DNA of 64,000 nt from Pycnococcus provasolii (taxonomy: Eukaryota > Chlorophyta > Pseudoscourfieldiophyceae > Pseudoscourfieldiales > Pycnococcaceae), in assembly GCA_938743325.2 (NCBI GenBank), contig OW568894.1:1-64000 (forward strand), in the 5' to 3' direction. The notes below the pieces were generated by a model, which worked only from the letters and a program-made list of their open reading frames with translations, had not been told where the DNA came from and ran no database searches. Shown here one piece after another: positions 20,182 to 30,049 of the stretch (its first letter is position 1; every line of letters begins with the position of its first letter). Both the position numbers and the translations under genes were made by a program.

Positions 20182-20747
20182 AACTTACGCTAGATGACAA
20201 GTCTTTCTAAGAGAGTCGTTGTGCTGCTTGCCGGACTACAGCGGGACTCTCGGGTAGTAAACCTTTGGAGAATAGGCGCAGCATGGAAGGAAGATAAATA
20301 GCCAGGGCCGGGCGTGGATTCCTGCTGCGATGATTCGCAAATCTCCCTCCAGCTGGGGCGTGCAGCAAAACCCCAATGCAAACATACATCCGGGAAGGGA
20401 AGAGTCCGTCCGTCGCTGCTTTGATTGACCCTGAGACAGATCCCCCTAAACCTATTCCCAAACCCCGAGAGGAGAGGAGAGGAGTCTGGTCTCGTTCTCT
20501 TTCCACGGTGGCAGGCGAGGCGAATAATAGTGCGTTTTTGTCCTTTTTCCCCTCGTCCGTCCCTGCCTGCCTCTGTTCGGTGTTCGCAGGACGGCAGAAG
20601 GGCTCTCTCTCCAAAAGGGCTCTCACGCACACACGCACACACGCACACACACACGCAAGCTTTCATTCTCACGCTTGTGCACTTCTCGCTCGCCCTCTCT
20701 TTCTATAGAAGAAAGAACGATAGCAGCAGCGCCTTGTGGAATTCACC
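20182..20747 (+). promoter_or_regulatory. Upstream region of succinyl-CoA ligase gene
   Basis: No gene is present. The region has AAACCCCGA at 20460-20468, a CA/ACGC microsatellite at about 20628-20656 and a pyrimidine-rich tract (20675-20705) just before the start. Confidence 0.45.
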
Positions 20748-22145
20748 ATGCTCAAAGCAGCTTTTTTTGCTCATTCGCCTTTACCAGCTGTCATGGCATC
20801 AGCAGCAGCATACTCGCCTCTAGCGACTACGTTCTCACCACAGATGAGGTGTTTCGCAGCGCGAGGGTTTCATGCGCTCACGAACATGTCGAGTGCTGCG
20901 CGAAACTCAGCCAACCCGGCTGGCACGATTCCGGCATTCTTCATGAACCAGCAAACACGACTCCTCAACGTGCACGAGTTCCAGGGCGCGGACATCATGT
21001 CGCAGCACGGCGTGCGTGTTCCCTTGGGAATCGCTTGCAAGACACCGGAGGAAGTGAAAGCGGCGTCGGAGAAACTGCAGGTGGACGGTGAAGTGGTTCT
21101 CAAGTCGCAAATCCTCGCAGGGGGACGAGGACTCGGGCATTTCCCAGCCACAGGGCTGCAGGGCGGCGTTCACATCTGCACAGCGGAAGAGGCAACCAAG
21201 TTGGCGGAGAAGATGTTCGGACAGCAGCTCGTCACCAAGCAGAGTGGACCCGAGGGAAAACCCGTGCACTGGCTTTACGTCGCCAAGAAAATGGCGCTCG
21301 CGCGTGAAATGTACTTTGCCATCCTTCTGGACCGTGCGTCAGCAGGACCCATGATCATCGGGTGCAGCGAGGGTGGAACGTCGATCGAGGACCTCGCGGA
21401 GAAGTTTCCGGAGAAAATCATCAAGATGCCCATCAATATCAACACCGGACCCACCGACGCACAGCTCGACGAAGTCGTCAGCAGGCTTGGTGTCAAGTCG
21501 CACCTCGACGACGCGAAAAAGCAAATTGCTGGACTGTACGAGACGTTCATCAAGTGCGACTGCACGATGGTTGAGGTGAATCCTCTCGCGGAGGACACGG
21601 AGGGTATGCTCATTGCCGCGGACGCGAAGCTCAACTTCGACGACAACGCGTCGTTCCGCCAGAAGGACATCTTCGCGCTGAAGGATGATGCTCAGGCTGA
21701 TCCACGTGAGGTGGCGGCGGCGAAGTATGACCTGAACTACATCGGTCTGGACGGAAGCATCGGATGCATGGTGAACGGCGCCGGACTGGCAATGGCTACC
21801 ATGGACATCGTCAGCCTTCACGGAGGAAGTCCCGCAAACTTCTTGGATGTGGGAGGCAGCGCAAGCGAAGGTCAGATTGTCGAGGCTTTCAAAATTCTCA
21901 CCGCAGACCACCGCGTGAAGGCGCTGCTCGTGAACATCTTTGGAGGTATTATGAAGTGCGACGTGATTGCCGCGGGCATCGTCGCCGCCGCTAAGCAGGT
22001 GAATGTCACCGTTCCGCTCGTGGTGCGTCTCGAGGGAACGAATGTTGACGCAGGTAAGGAGATACTCAAGTCTAGTGGCATTAACATCATCGCCGCGGAT
22101 GATCTCGACGATGCGGCCAAGAAGGCTGTGCTTGCCGCCGCGTGA
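20748..22145 (+). CDS. Succinate--CoA ligase beta subunit, mitochondrial
   Basis: The 465-aa protein starts at ATG in ACCATGC; the frame is open 12 bases further upstream. A mitochondrial presequence of about 50-55 residues precedes LLNVHEFQGADIM, the conserved start of the mature beta subunit. The ATP-grasp domain follows with KSQILAGGRG (nucleotide-binding Gly-rich loop), GGVHI, and EVNPLAED with metal-binding Glu/Asn. The CoA-ligase domain has NGAGLAMATMD, LDVGG and NIFGGIMKCD. It acts in the TCA cycle with the alpha subunit, which carries the phospho-His, interconverting succinyl-CoA and succinate with nucleoside triphosphate. ATP versus GTP preference cannot be settled by eye. Confidence 0.97.
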   Translation: MLKAAFFAHSPLPAVMASAAAYSPLATTFSPQMRCFAARGFHALTNMSSAARNSANPAGTIPAFFMNQQTRLLNVHEFQGADIMSQHGVRVPLGIACKTPEEVKAASEKLQVDGEVVLKSQILAGGRGLGHFPATGLQGGVHICTAEEATKLAEKMFGQQLVTKQSGPEGKPVHWLYVAKKMALAREMYFAILLDRASAGPMIIGCSEGGTSIEDLAEKFPEKIIKMPININTGPTDAQLDEVVSRLGVKSHLDDAKKQIAGLYETFIKCDCTMVEVNPLAEDTEGMLIAADAKLNFDDNASFRQKDIFALKDDAQADPREVAAAKYDLNYIGLDGSIGCMVNGAGLAMATMDIVSLHGGSPANFLDVGGSASEGQIVEAFKILTADHRVKALLVNIFGGIMKCDVIAAGIVAAAKQVNVTVPLVVRLEGTNVDAGKEILKSSGINIIAADDLDDAAKKAVLAAA

Positions 22146-22203
22146 GCACTGAAAGGACGGGCGGGCCAAAAAAAAATCTATAGTAACTTCTTTCATTTTT
22201 CTG

Positions 22204-23488
22204 TCATCCGTGAGGCGTAAGCGGTGCATATGGTGTGGCGCCGGGGCAGCGAATGCCTCCTCGCACCTTTCCCACGTCGACGTCGCCGTATCGCTCCACG
22301 AAAGCATCGGGCAACGACCAAGCGTCGTCACCTGTCGTCGCTAGCCAGAGGCGCAGCAGATGTCGTCGTCGTCGCCCGCTAGTTCGCCGCTCGCCGTCGA
22401 CGTATTCTGTTCGCATATGCCACGTGCAGTGGCTGTGAATGAGCTGAAGATCGCCCGGAGCGAGAGTCATCTTCACCTGTAGCTCGTCGGCGACGGCATC
22501 CGCGAGGTCGAGCGCCGCAATCTGCCTATCCGTGAGGCGTGGCACACCATCTTCTGTTGTGAAGCGCGTCTGCGCCGCGTCAATAAAAGACCGGTCGTGC
22601 ATACTTACCATACGCCCGTTTAATTCAGTAAATACAGGAACGCCAAAGAACGGCGCCTTGCCATCCGGCACTTCGCCTTTTCGGTCCCACAGGTAGAACT
22701 CGAGCAGAGCATTTGCCGCATCCTCGTCGCGACGACGCACCTCGTCGAACACCGCTGTGGACGATACGACGCCACTGTGACCTCCTTCCACCGCTTGCTG
22801 TAAGCACAGCAGACCGACGATGTCCGCGGAGTCGGTGTGCCACGGCTGTGCCGCGCTTGTCGTGTAGATTCTCGTCGCGGGATCGTTCGGATCGGTGCCC
22901 AAGTCGCGCACGTGACCCAACAGGTGGCCCTTGGAGTTCTGCGTGTAGTTTGTTTTTGTGTTTGGAACGTCAGTGACTGTGTTTCAGCACGACATGAGAA
23001 GCAAGATCAAAGCAAGCAAGGCTCACCTGCGGCACAGCTGATATACCGCCTCCCATGCTCATTGCGAGTCCCCACGCCGCGAGCGCGGCATCCGCGTCGC
23101 TGTACCTGTCGACGGGAATGTTGCGCACGAGCGCGATTCCTGTGCCGTTGACGAGGTCTTCGCGAATGCGCGTCATTTTCATCGACAGTTCGTCGCCGAG
23201 CGGGAACAGAGACACGCAGGATGTTTCATCGATGTCGACCAACTTAGCGTCCGCCATCCTGGCGTGTTTCACCGCGCCGTCGAGCGCTCGCACGTCCTCC
23301 GGCGTGAGTTCGTGCACGTACCTTTCTGCGTGCATCTCCGACCCGCGCCAACTCCACGGGTGCGTATTTTCGACCTGCTTGGCTGCTGCGCGGCATCGCA
23401 CCACCGGCGAACTTCTCGCGTGTGTGTGAGTGCATCGGCGTATCCAGCGTGAGGACGAGCACGGACGAGCCATGCTATGCTGCGCCAT
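22204..23488 (-). CDS. TauD-type Fe(II)/2-oxoglutarate dioxygenase, two exons
   Basis: Exon 1 (23488-23027) and exon 2 (22938-22204) join in phase 0 to give 398 aa. The fold is the clavaminate-synthase/TauD one. Iron ligands are seen as His188 and Asp190 (PWHTDSAD) and distal His328 (CTWHMRTEY), with a 2-oxoglutarate-binding Arg near 350 in RRHLLRLWL. GGHSG-VVSS is also typical. The first about 50 residues are Arg-rich and may target the mitochondrion. The substrate is unknown; relatives hydroxylate small carboxylates or amino compounds. The start is the first in-frame ATG; upstream TTG was rejected. AAACCCCGAA lies about 70 bp upstream. The gene is convergent with succinyl-CoA ligase. Confidence 0.88.
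22939..23026 (-). other. Spliceosomal intron, 88 bp
   Basis: The donor is GCAG|GTGAGC and the acceptor ACGCAG|AACTCC, phase 0. Both flanking reading frames fit one TauD domain across the junction. It is the only intron I can place confidently in the window. Confidence 0.85.
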
Positions 23489-23780
23489 CGATGCGCTCCG
23501 CAGCGAATTTTCGCAGACCACGGTGGAACGCAAGCGAAGAGTACCCCAGGCCCGATCCAAACCCCGAACCGACCAGAACCATTTAGATGAAGGAGTCGTC
23601 GTTATTCAGTTACATTTACGTCGACCCACCCTTGGTACAGGCTGCATCGCGCTCTCGTGCTGCTCGCGAAGTTGCGCACTGCGAAGCTTGAAAAAATAGC
23701 TCTCCTCATTCGTCGCAGCCTTGTGCGCCAGATCCTCCGGATTTGCGCGCGTGCGCTGTTTAAGTTGTGTGTGATTTATG

Positions 23781-25760
23781 TTAGCGTTCTTGTTTTGAAT
23801 CGGAGAATCCCTTGCGCGACTGCATGCGCCTAGAGTGGTTTTTGAAACGTACCTTTGACTTGCGTGCCTTCTGGTCTTCCCACTGAAGATGCTCTAGTTT
23901 CCACGCGAATGCAACCCATGCACCCTTCACCTTCTCGTACATGTGACCACCTGGACATGGCTTCATCAGCCAGCGACCGGTGAAAATGATCGTCTTGCTG
24001 ACGCGCTGCTCGCGCTTCTCCATCAAGCAGTCGTATCGCTCTAGACGATTAATGTGGTGTGCCCAGAACGTGTGAATGTGGCTCCGGAGCGGGTAATGTT
24101 CGCCGCCTGCATAACAGCAGTCGTAATTTTCGACGCTATACGCCAGCGCAATTTTGCGATCCTCCACGTACTCCGTGCGCCATATGCGTTGCAGATCCGC
24201 TTCGTGCGCATCAAAGCAGCGCAGCACACCGCCGTTGTCGACACGGCGGCACTCGGCGATTTCTGACGCATTGTAGACACTGTTCCGAAGCTGAATCACC
24301 TTCGTGAGGCTGTAGGCAAGACGAGGTGGCGCACTCCAAATCAATCCTGGCAGAACGCGTATTTGGTGCGTGCGAGACGACCCGTGCTTCCACGTGTATG
24401 GTACACCGAACATGCGCTCGTCTGGAAGCTCCAGAACCTTGCGATCCTCTTCGCGTGGGCCGGATGCCGCCGCGGCTTTCGCCACTTCCGCACCTGGATG
24501 AGCCTCCGACGAAAGCGGCGCCTCCGTATCAGATTCAAGTCGTTCAATGAACCGCCGACATGCGGATATATGGCGAAAGCTGCTGTCGTCACTAGTTTCT
24601 TTCTTGGGATTCGGGTAAGCGTCAGCGTCCGCACGCAGCTGCCGCCGACGTCCGAGCTTCCCAAACAGACTCTCTCTTCGCTTTTCAGCAGATGACGAGG
24701 CTGGCAGAAGACGAGATTGCTCACCCACCTCCTTTGCCATCACGCCAAGAGCGAGCGAGTCGGCGGACCACGCGAGATCCGCCTCCACAATCGGATCGCG
24801 GATCCTCGTGAAGTTATTCACCGCATCCTCACGCTCCGCGAGCTGGGCCGCCTCCTCGTTGTCGGAAGTCCACCGTGCCCTCGGTGCGACGCGGCAGTCC
24901 TCCATGACATCGTTCTCGACGATGGCATCCAGTTCGTCGAAAACCTCCGCAGCATGAAGCGCGCGCCCGACGTTCGTAAAAATAAGCCGGCTATCGATGG
25001 GCGCGAGCGCTTCGAGAGTCGGCAGGAGGCGATGCTCGCCCTGCTGTCCCACCTCTGGCCTTGCCACAAACGCGACGCTCCAGTCCTCTGGGGTGTCGTC
25101 ATAGAGACTGGTGACGTCGTAGAACATGGCCGCCGACGTGTCGACGAAAGCGACGGCATATGCGATATCCGAAGCTCTCGCGGTGCTGCGCAGGAACTGC
25201 GCGTAGCACCTGAACCTGTGCGCGTTCCTTGCCCTGGGGTGAACGTTCGTGCATCGAAACGTCTCCGTGGGTGTCCATATCGCCCGCGTGCTCCGGCCGT
25301 TGTCCCTGACTTGGTTGCGCAGCGTCGTCACGCTCCAGTCGTCCTCCGGCGTGCTCGTCTCCTGCGGCACGAGCGCGACGCACTGCACGGGCCGATCCTG
25401 TCCGTGCGCCTGCCTCGCTGTCGCGCACTGCGACTCCAGCCACAGCTTGTGCAGCTGCCACGTGTCCCAGTGGCCGTGTATTTCCGGCGTTCCCGGCGTG
25501 TTGCGCGACGCCTCCTCTCGCGACAGCGGTATGTACGCCGCGATGACGAGCGCGGTCCGTAGGTGGTCGGGCCCTTGATCGGGTTTTCTCACCCAGTGCT
25601 TCTTCCACACTTGGTGCGCGCGCGCGTGTGCGGGTTGAGGTCCGAACGCCAGCAAAAGCACAAGGGTGAGCATCATGAAGGAGGCGCGCTTTAAGCGACA
25701 TAGACGCGGCCACCGTGCGTGAGTCACAACAGCCAGTACGGTATCGCCAGCCGTCGCCAT
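23781..25760 (-). CDS. Unrecognised secretory-pathway protein
   Basis: The 659-aa protein starts at the first ATG (MATAGD); the frame runs open to 25997 without an ATG. A hydrophobic segment at about 28-45 (FMMLTLVLLLAFG) is a signal peptide or type II anchor. The lumenal part is rich in Trp and Cys and has a central Asp/Glu/Ser linker (about 320-430). TALVIAAYIPLSREEA and AYAVAFVDTSAAMFYD give an alpha/beta look reminiscent of glycosyltransferases, but I cannot assign a family. It is divergent from the 25989 gene across 228 bp. Confidence 0.75.
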   Translation of the reverse strand: MATAGDTVLAVVTHARWPRLCRLKRASFMMLTLVLLLAFGPQPAHARAHQVWKKHWVRKPDQGPDHLRTALVIAAYIPLSREEASRNTPGTPEIHGHWDTWQLHKLWLESQCATARQAHGQDRPVQCVALVPQETSTPEDDWSVTTLRNQVRDNGRSTRAIWTPTETFRCTNVHPRARNAHRFRCYAQFLRSTARASDIAYAVAFVDTSAAMFYDVTSLYDDTPEDWSVAFVARPEVGQQGEHRLLPTLEALAPIDSRLIFTNVGRALHAAEVFDELDAIVENDVMEDCRVAPRARWTSDNEEAAQLAEREDAVNNFTRIRDPIVEADLAWSADSLALGVMAKEVGEQSRLLPASSSAEKRRESLFGKLGRRRQLRADADAYPNPKKETSDDSSFRHISACRRFIERLESDTEAPLSSEAHPGAEVAKAAAASGPREEDRKVLELPDERMFGVPYTWKHGSSRTHQIRVLPGLIWSAPPRLAYSLTKVIQLRNSVYNASEIAECRRVDNGGVLRCFDAHEADLQRIWRTEYVEDRKIALAYSVENYDCCYAGGEHYPLRSHIHTFWAHHINRLERYDCLMEKREQRVSKTIIFTGRWLMKPCPGGHMYEKVKGAWVAFAWKLEHLQWEDQKARKSKVRFKNHSRRMQSRKGFSDSKQER

Positions 25761-25988
25761 CGCCACGGGCACGGAAAATTCTGGTGCAGCGGAGGAGGTT
25801 GAGGTTGAGGGGCTCGGAGAGATGGCCGGCCTTAACCCCGAATGACCGCGCACGCACTCCGCCTCAAACCCCGAAAACCTGGAATGCCGTGCGGGGCATT
25901 CCTTTGTTTTCTCCTCCGCCCCCCTCCTCCGTCCCCCTCCCCTCCCCTCCCCTCCGCCCGTAGACCACTCACTCACGGCTGCTTTATC
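25761..25988. promoter_or_regulatory. Divergent promoter with two AACCCCGAA motifs
   Basis: Two starts face away from each other across 228 bp. AACCCCGAA occurs at 25834-25842 and AAACCCCGAA at 25866-25875, roughly midway. A CCCCTCC pyrimidine tract follows at 25918-25960. Confidence 0.55.
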
Positions 25989-27422
25989 ATGAAACAACCG
26001 TACGCCTTCGTGTTAGAACGAACGCCGGCCGACGACGACCCGGCCGCGGCCGCAAAGCAAAGCAGGTCAGCGGGAGCGTACCGAACGGTTCACATCGTGC
26101 CCGCAGCGTTCGCTCTTGTCAGCAGCCAGGGGGGAAGAAATGCAGATGGCGAGAAGCACGAAGGTGGCGACGTGCGCAGCGTCCAAATACAAGGGGTTGT
26201 CGCGCACGCTACACAAGGACGGATGGCGGAGCACGTCCACTGCCTCTGTGGAACCAGTATCGTGCCTGCGCCTGAAGTGGCGCACGACGGTACGACCGTG
26301 ACGTGCGATGCAAGCCAGATCAAACCTCACGCGCCACTCAAGCCTGGCACGCTGAGGAATGGCGTGTTTACCGTCCTCGACGTCGGCGCGTTCGGCGCTT
26401 CCGTGCACGACGGATATCAGCACGCCGTGCAAGGCCTCGACTTCGCGTTCGTCGTCGCTCCCAAGCCGCGCACAATCAACGGGCCTTCGCCTTCTTGGTC
26501 GGCGCAACGTAGAAAGTGGCTGCTAGGACAGACGAAGCAGCAAACGAAGCGAAGGTGGTTCGAGCTGTCGAAGAAAGATGCGACGGAAATCGCATTTTAT
26601 GGTGACGCGCTCAGTGATACCGGCGCTGTGTTCGTCACGGGAGAGGCGCTCGCACCTGTGCACGCCGATACAAGCATATGGTTGCGTGTTGTGACGCCTT
26701 GCGGCGCAACCACCGCTGTGCAGGCGCATGCTGTGTCCAGCGCACTTATCGTCGCGCCAAGACCTCACCAGGTGGTTCCTCAGTCTGGGAGCTTGGCGCG
26801 GTGCATTGCACATGCCAGCGTTGATGTATCCATCGACGACACGCGGACTTGGCACGAGGCGCCACGGGACGGTGCGTGGCGCACGGCGGCGGCAAATTCA
26901 GAGAGCACCAAGTCGCTGGATGCTCAGGATGTTGCGAACACGAGGCATGGACAGCAAAGGCAACGGTATGATATCGACGAAGTTGGCGGCGATGACGTCT
27001 TGACGAGCGTTAGCCATGGAAGAGAAGACGGCTTGATTTTGAACGAGGCATCGTGCGCACCTCCTCCATCTTTACCATCGCGATTCGCGTCGGTGACAAT
27101 GTCTGGTCCAAATTCCCTCACCTTGATGGCGATATGCGTCGTTCTTGTCAGCGCACTTGGTTTTGTGCACTTGAAGTGCTGCCGTCGCCGTCACGATGCA
27201 GCCTCATTTGCCAAGTCAACCACGGCAGATGTTGCTAGAGGAGACGTGCGCTCACCTCGAACAGTTACCCAAGCCGCCATGGGCAAGGTGATCCCTGAGC
27301 TGCGCGATCGCAGCGGTGAGATATCGAAATCGGATGAGAAGACGAACAATAACTCCCCTTCGCGTCTCGATGGCATGGTCATCGAGGCTCGTGTGATCAA
27401 TGCGTACTTTGAGGACGACTGA
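25989..27422 (+). CDS. Unrecognised single-pass membrane protein
   Basis: The 477-aa protein starts at ATG in TCATGAAAC. An upstream in-frame ATG at 25842 is possible but would encode low-complexity Pro-rich sequence over the promoter motifs. One hydrophobic segment at about 377-397 (TLMAICVVLVSALGFVHL) is followed by CCRRRH and an about 80-residue polar tail. There is no N-terminal signal peptide. The large N-terminal region contains beta-rich segments (EIAFYGDALSDTGAVFVTGEALAPV) that could form an immunoglobulin/IPT-like strand set. That is a guess. Confidence 0.7.
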   Translation: MKQPYAFVLERTPADDDPAAAAKQSRSAGAYRTVHIVPAAFALVSSQGGRNADGEKHEGGDVRSVQIQGVVAHATQGRMAEHVHCLCGTSIVPAPEVAHDGTTVTCDASQIKPHAPLKPGTLRNGVFTVLDVGAFGASVHDGYQHAVQGLDFAFVVAPKPRTINGPSPSWSAQRRKWLLGQTKQQTKRRWFELSKKDATEIAFYGDALSDTGAVFVTGEALAPVHADTSIWLRVVTPCGATTAVQAHAVSSALIVAPRPHQVVPQSGSLARCIAHASVDVSIDDTRTWHEAPRDGAWRTAAANSESTKSLDAQDVANTRHGQQRQRYDIDEVGGDDVLTSVSHGREDGLILNEASCAPPPSLPSRFASVTMSGPNSLTLMAICVVLVSALGFVHLKCCRRRHDAASFAKSTTADVARGDVRSPRTVTQAAMGKVIPELRDRSGEISKSDEKTNNNSPSRLDGMVIEARVINAYFEDD

Positions 27423-27520
27423 CTCACTTTTTGTAAACGATCATGTATTCATAATATTTTCATGAACAAAACCAATGGTTGTTTCTTCAATATGGTTACA
27501 ACAAAATACTCTTGTACTCT

Positions 27521-29164
27521 TTATTCAGCGGCGGCGGCACTTTCGTCCTCACCATCAAGCAAACCTTCGAGGATGGTGCTCGCACGCTTGGAAAGTGACG
27601 AAAGATCCGTCACCCATCCAGGATCGTCCTCGCCGTACTTCTCACGTTCGTACGGCTTGCGCCTCACGTACGCACTCCCAGACTCAAAAAACGTCAGGGC
27701 GTTGAGCGTATCCTCGAGATCGAAGTCATCCTCATCCTCGATGAAGTAGCGAACGCCAATGCCTTGTCCATCCTTGCGTCGCTGGTGCAGATTGTCATTT
27801 CGCTTGCTGCCTTCGAATGTGGTTTCTTTCGCTGTGCGTGCAGGTTTGGCGAGGTGCACCATCACCACTTTTATGGGGTCGCCATTCGCATCCTGCTCTT
27901 CATCCAAGCTCCATGCACAGTCCGTCGGATCCACGGGACCCGGGTATGACGCACCTCCTCGCGCTTCCGCATCCTCCATTTCCTTGTTACGCCAGTACTC
28001 GCGGCGTACGTCGTACTCGTTGCGTACACGTACTGTGAGATGACGATCCGTGATGCGCACGTCGACATCCTCCGCATCGATCCAGAAGGGCACGTCGAGT
28101 TCAAAAATCACGTCGTCCGCGTTCTCTATCAAACGGTACGGCGGCTCGAGCGAGCGCATGCCGTCACTGTCTCCGTGGAAGAGCGTCTTCCACGCCTTTC
28201 CCATCTCCTGCTTTTGGAGAATGATGCAGGTGAACCGATTATCGTCGGACTGAAAGCTCGAAATTGGCGTTTCGCGTGAAATCGCGTTCGACAGCACGCG
28301 GTCGATCGACTTGGGACTTCGTTCAGCTTGTACGGTTAGTCTGGTTCCGTCGCACTCGACGCCGACATTCCTGTCCTGATAACCGGTGGGCACGTGCAGC
28401 GCTACGTAGACGTGCGTTTGCGTTTGCGTCCACAAGTAGAACTTTCCAATCCTGTGGTCGTAGTGCCTGACTCGCCGATCACGCGGCATGGCGTCCACCT
28501 CTCGCGCCGCCTCCTTGAATGCCCTGAGAACTTCCAACTCGGGCTCCGAGCGGTAGTTGGGGTCCGCGAGCGCGAGCTTCTTCGCGTCGTCGATTCGTTT
28601 CTTTTCGAGTTCCTTCTCCGCGAGTTTGCGCGACATCATGCCCGGCATGTTTCGCATCGGCCAGTGCAGGCCGTGCGTGCCCTTCCAGTGCTGCTTTCGC
28701 CCGCAGAAGTCGCACTGCCTCATTCCGCACACGTAGCAGTCCCAGTTTGACGGGCGGCCGCACGTTTCGCACGTGATGACGAGCTGGCACGTGGGGTCGC
28801 ACGATAGCCCGATCGCCTCGAATTCGTCGAGCAGCAAGTCCTCCCCTCCCTCCATGCGCGGCGCGATGCCGCGCACGTACCTGTACTGCAGTTCCGACGC
28901 CCACCTGTCGTACACCTTCCGTGCGTCTGGGTCTGAGAGCACACGAAACGCCTGCTGCACGCTGTGGAAGGTCTCCGCGGACCCTCCCTTGTCTGGGTGG
29001 TGCGTGCGCGCCATCTTCCGATACGCCGTTTTGATTTCATCGACTGACGCCTTCGTAGTGACTCCGAGTACTTTGTAGTGCACGTCCCCGCCAATGTCGT
29101 CGACCAAGCTCCACGGGTCGACTTCGAAGTCACCTGTGTCATTGTCGTCGAAGGAGGAGGACAT
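27521..29164 (-). CDS. J-domain co-chaperone with zinc-finger and CS-like domains
   Basis: The 547-aa protein carries a J domain at about 28-95 with HPD at residues 56-58 (ARTHHPDKGG). A Cys-rich segment with four CxxC pairs follows (CETCG...CYVCG...CDFCG), then a charged helix. Two later regions look like CS/p23 beta-sandwich folds (FYLWTQTQTHVYVALHVPTG and DVIFELDVPFWIDAEDVDVRITDRHLTVRVRNEY). It would stimulate Hsp70 ATPase and may also contact Hsp90. The start is MSSSFDDN; the frame extends upstream through non-ATG codons. It is divergent from the rhodanese gene. Confidence 0.9.
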   Translation of the reverse strand: MSSSFDDNDTGDFEVDPWSLVDDIGGDVHYKVLGVTTKASVDEIKTAYRKMARTHHPDKGGSAETFHSVQQAFRVLSDPDARKVYDRWASELQYRYVRGIAPRMEGGEDLLLDEFEAIGLSCDPTCQLVITCETCGRPSNWDCYVCGMRQCDFCGRKQHWKGTHGLHWPMRNMPGMMSRKLAEKELEKKRIDDAKKLALADPNYRSEPELEVLRAFKEAAREVDAMPRDRRVRHYDHRIGKFYLWTQTQTHVYVALHVPTGYQDRNVGVECDGTRLTVQAERSPKSIDRVLSNAISRETPISSFQSDDNRFTCIILQKQEMGKAWKTLFHGDSDGMRSLEPPYRLIENADDVIFELDVPFWIDAEDVDVRITDRHLTVRVRNEYDVRREYWRNKEMEDAEARGGASYPGPVDPTDCAWSLDEEQDANGDPIKVVMVHLAKPARTAKETTFEGSKRNDNLHQRRKDGQGIGVRYFIEDEDDFDLEDTLNALTFFESGSAYVRRKPYEREKYGEDDPGWVTDLSSLSKRASTILEGLLDGEDESAAAAE

Positions 29165-29401
29165 TTCGCCGAACGCAATGCAACGAGGAGTGACGAGGTT
29201 GGAAATGATTCGAGAAGGTCCGGCGAGCAGAAGGCCAGGACGGATCCGGGGTATTAGGGTATTAGGGTTGGCAAATTGTGATCTAGGGTTAGCGAGGGGT
29301 TGGGGGAGAATAGTACAGTCCTTTTCCACCTCACCTCTGCGAATCCATGATAATACCACCTGGCGGGCGAGTCCTCTGCATTGCTCAATCAGAAGAAAGA
29401 A
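29165..29401. promoter_or_regulatory. Divergent promoter with TTAGGG-like motifs
   Basis: A 237-bp gap lies between divergent starts. At 29249-29291 it holds GGGGTATTAGGGTATTAGGG and CTAGGGTTAG, resembling telo-box clusters on the strand of the rhodanese gene. Confidence 0.4.
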
Positions 29402-30016
29402 ATGTCACCGTCCGCCGCTCTTCGCCTTCCCGTTCCAGGCTCTGTATCAATGTCTCTCAGGGGCAGACCACCTCTCGTCTCACACGCCTCGCAGGGAAGA
29501 ACTCGGTGTAGGTGTCGGACTTCTAGGCGTGGCTTCACCACTAGGGCGGAAGCACACCCTTCGTTTGTCGCGCCGGATGACGCGATGATGTTGTTGAAAA
29601 CAAGATCGTTCAAGTTCGTCGACCTCAGACCTTCGGACGAATACGACTCGGAACATATCACGAAACCACCTCGATGTTCGGTCAACGTTCCGCCGGGGAA
29701 ACCGGGCGACCCAATCAGTAGACTCGCGGCGTGCGGAGTCGCAGTCAACAACAACGCACTGCTCGTCTCACAAGACGGCGTCGTCGCCAAGAACGTCGCG
29801 GACGCTATCGCAGCGCAGTGGACGGGCGAACTCGCTGTCTTGGAAGGAGGATATGCGGCATGGAGAGAGGTGTGGACGACCGCAGGAAGACGCGTGCCGC
29901 CCAAAGGAAGGTGGATGCCGACGGGCACCGAAGCGCTTAAAAGTGGACTCAACGTTGGCGACGCCGCCATGTCGTACGAAGAGCAGCAGAACGTGGAAGA
30001 CGCCACGAAGTACTAA
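29402..30016 (+). CDS. Rhodanese-like protein, probably organelle-targeted, catalytic Cys missing
   Basis: The 204-aa protein has a Ser/Arg-rich, acid-poor first about 45 residues fitting a plastid or mitochondrial transit peptide. The rhodanese fold follows: FKFVDLRPSDEYDSEHI, then ALLVSQDGVVAKNVADAIA, then LEGGYAAW. In the active-site loop (normally C-x-x-G) the Cys is replaced by Ser123 (SQDG), so sulfurtransferase activity is unlikely. Plant plastid rhodanese proteins without Cys serve as anchors or binding modules. The start is the first ATG. Confidence 0.88.
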   Translation: MSPSAALRLPVPGSVSMSLRGRPPLVSHASQGRTRCRCRTSRRGFTTRAEAHPSFVAPDDAMMLLKTRSFKFVDLRPSDEYDSEHITKPPRCSVNVPPGKPGDPISRLAACGVAVNNNALLVSQDGVVAKNVADAIAAQWTGELAVLEGGYAAWREVWTTAGRRVPPKGRWMPTGTEALKSGLNVGDAAMSYEEQQNVEDATKY

Positions 30017-30049
30017 CCATGTAAACGGTCATATCTTACAAAAATAATA

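Noticed and set aside
21339-22331. 330-codon frame antisense to succinyl-CoA ligase
   Set aside because: It is a shadow ORF over a strongly conserved sense gene, as is the 389-codon frame antisense to RPC1 (46864-48033).
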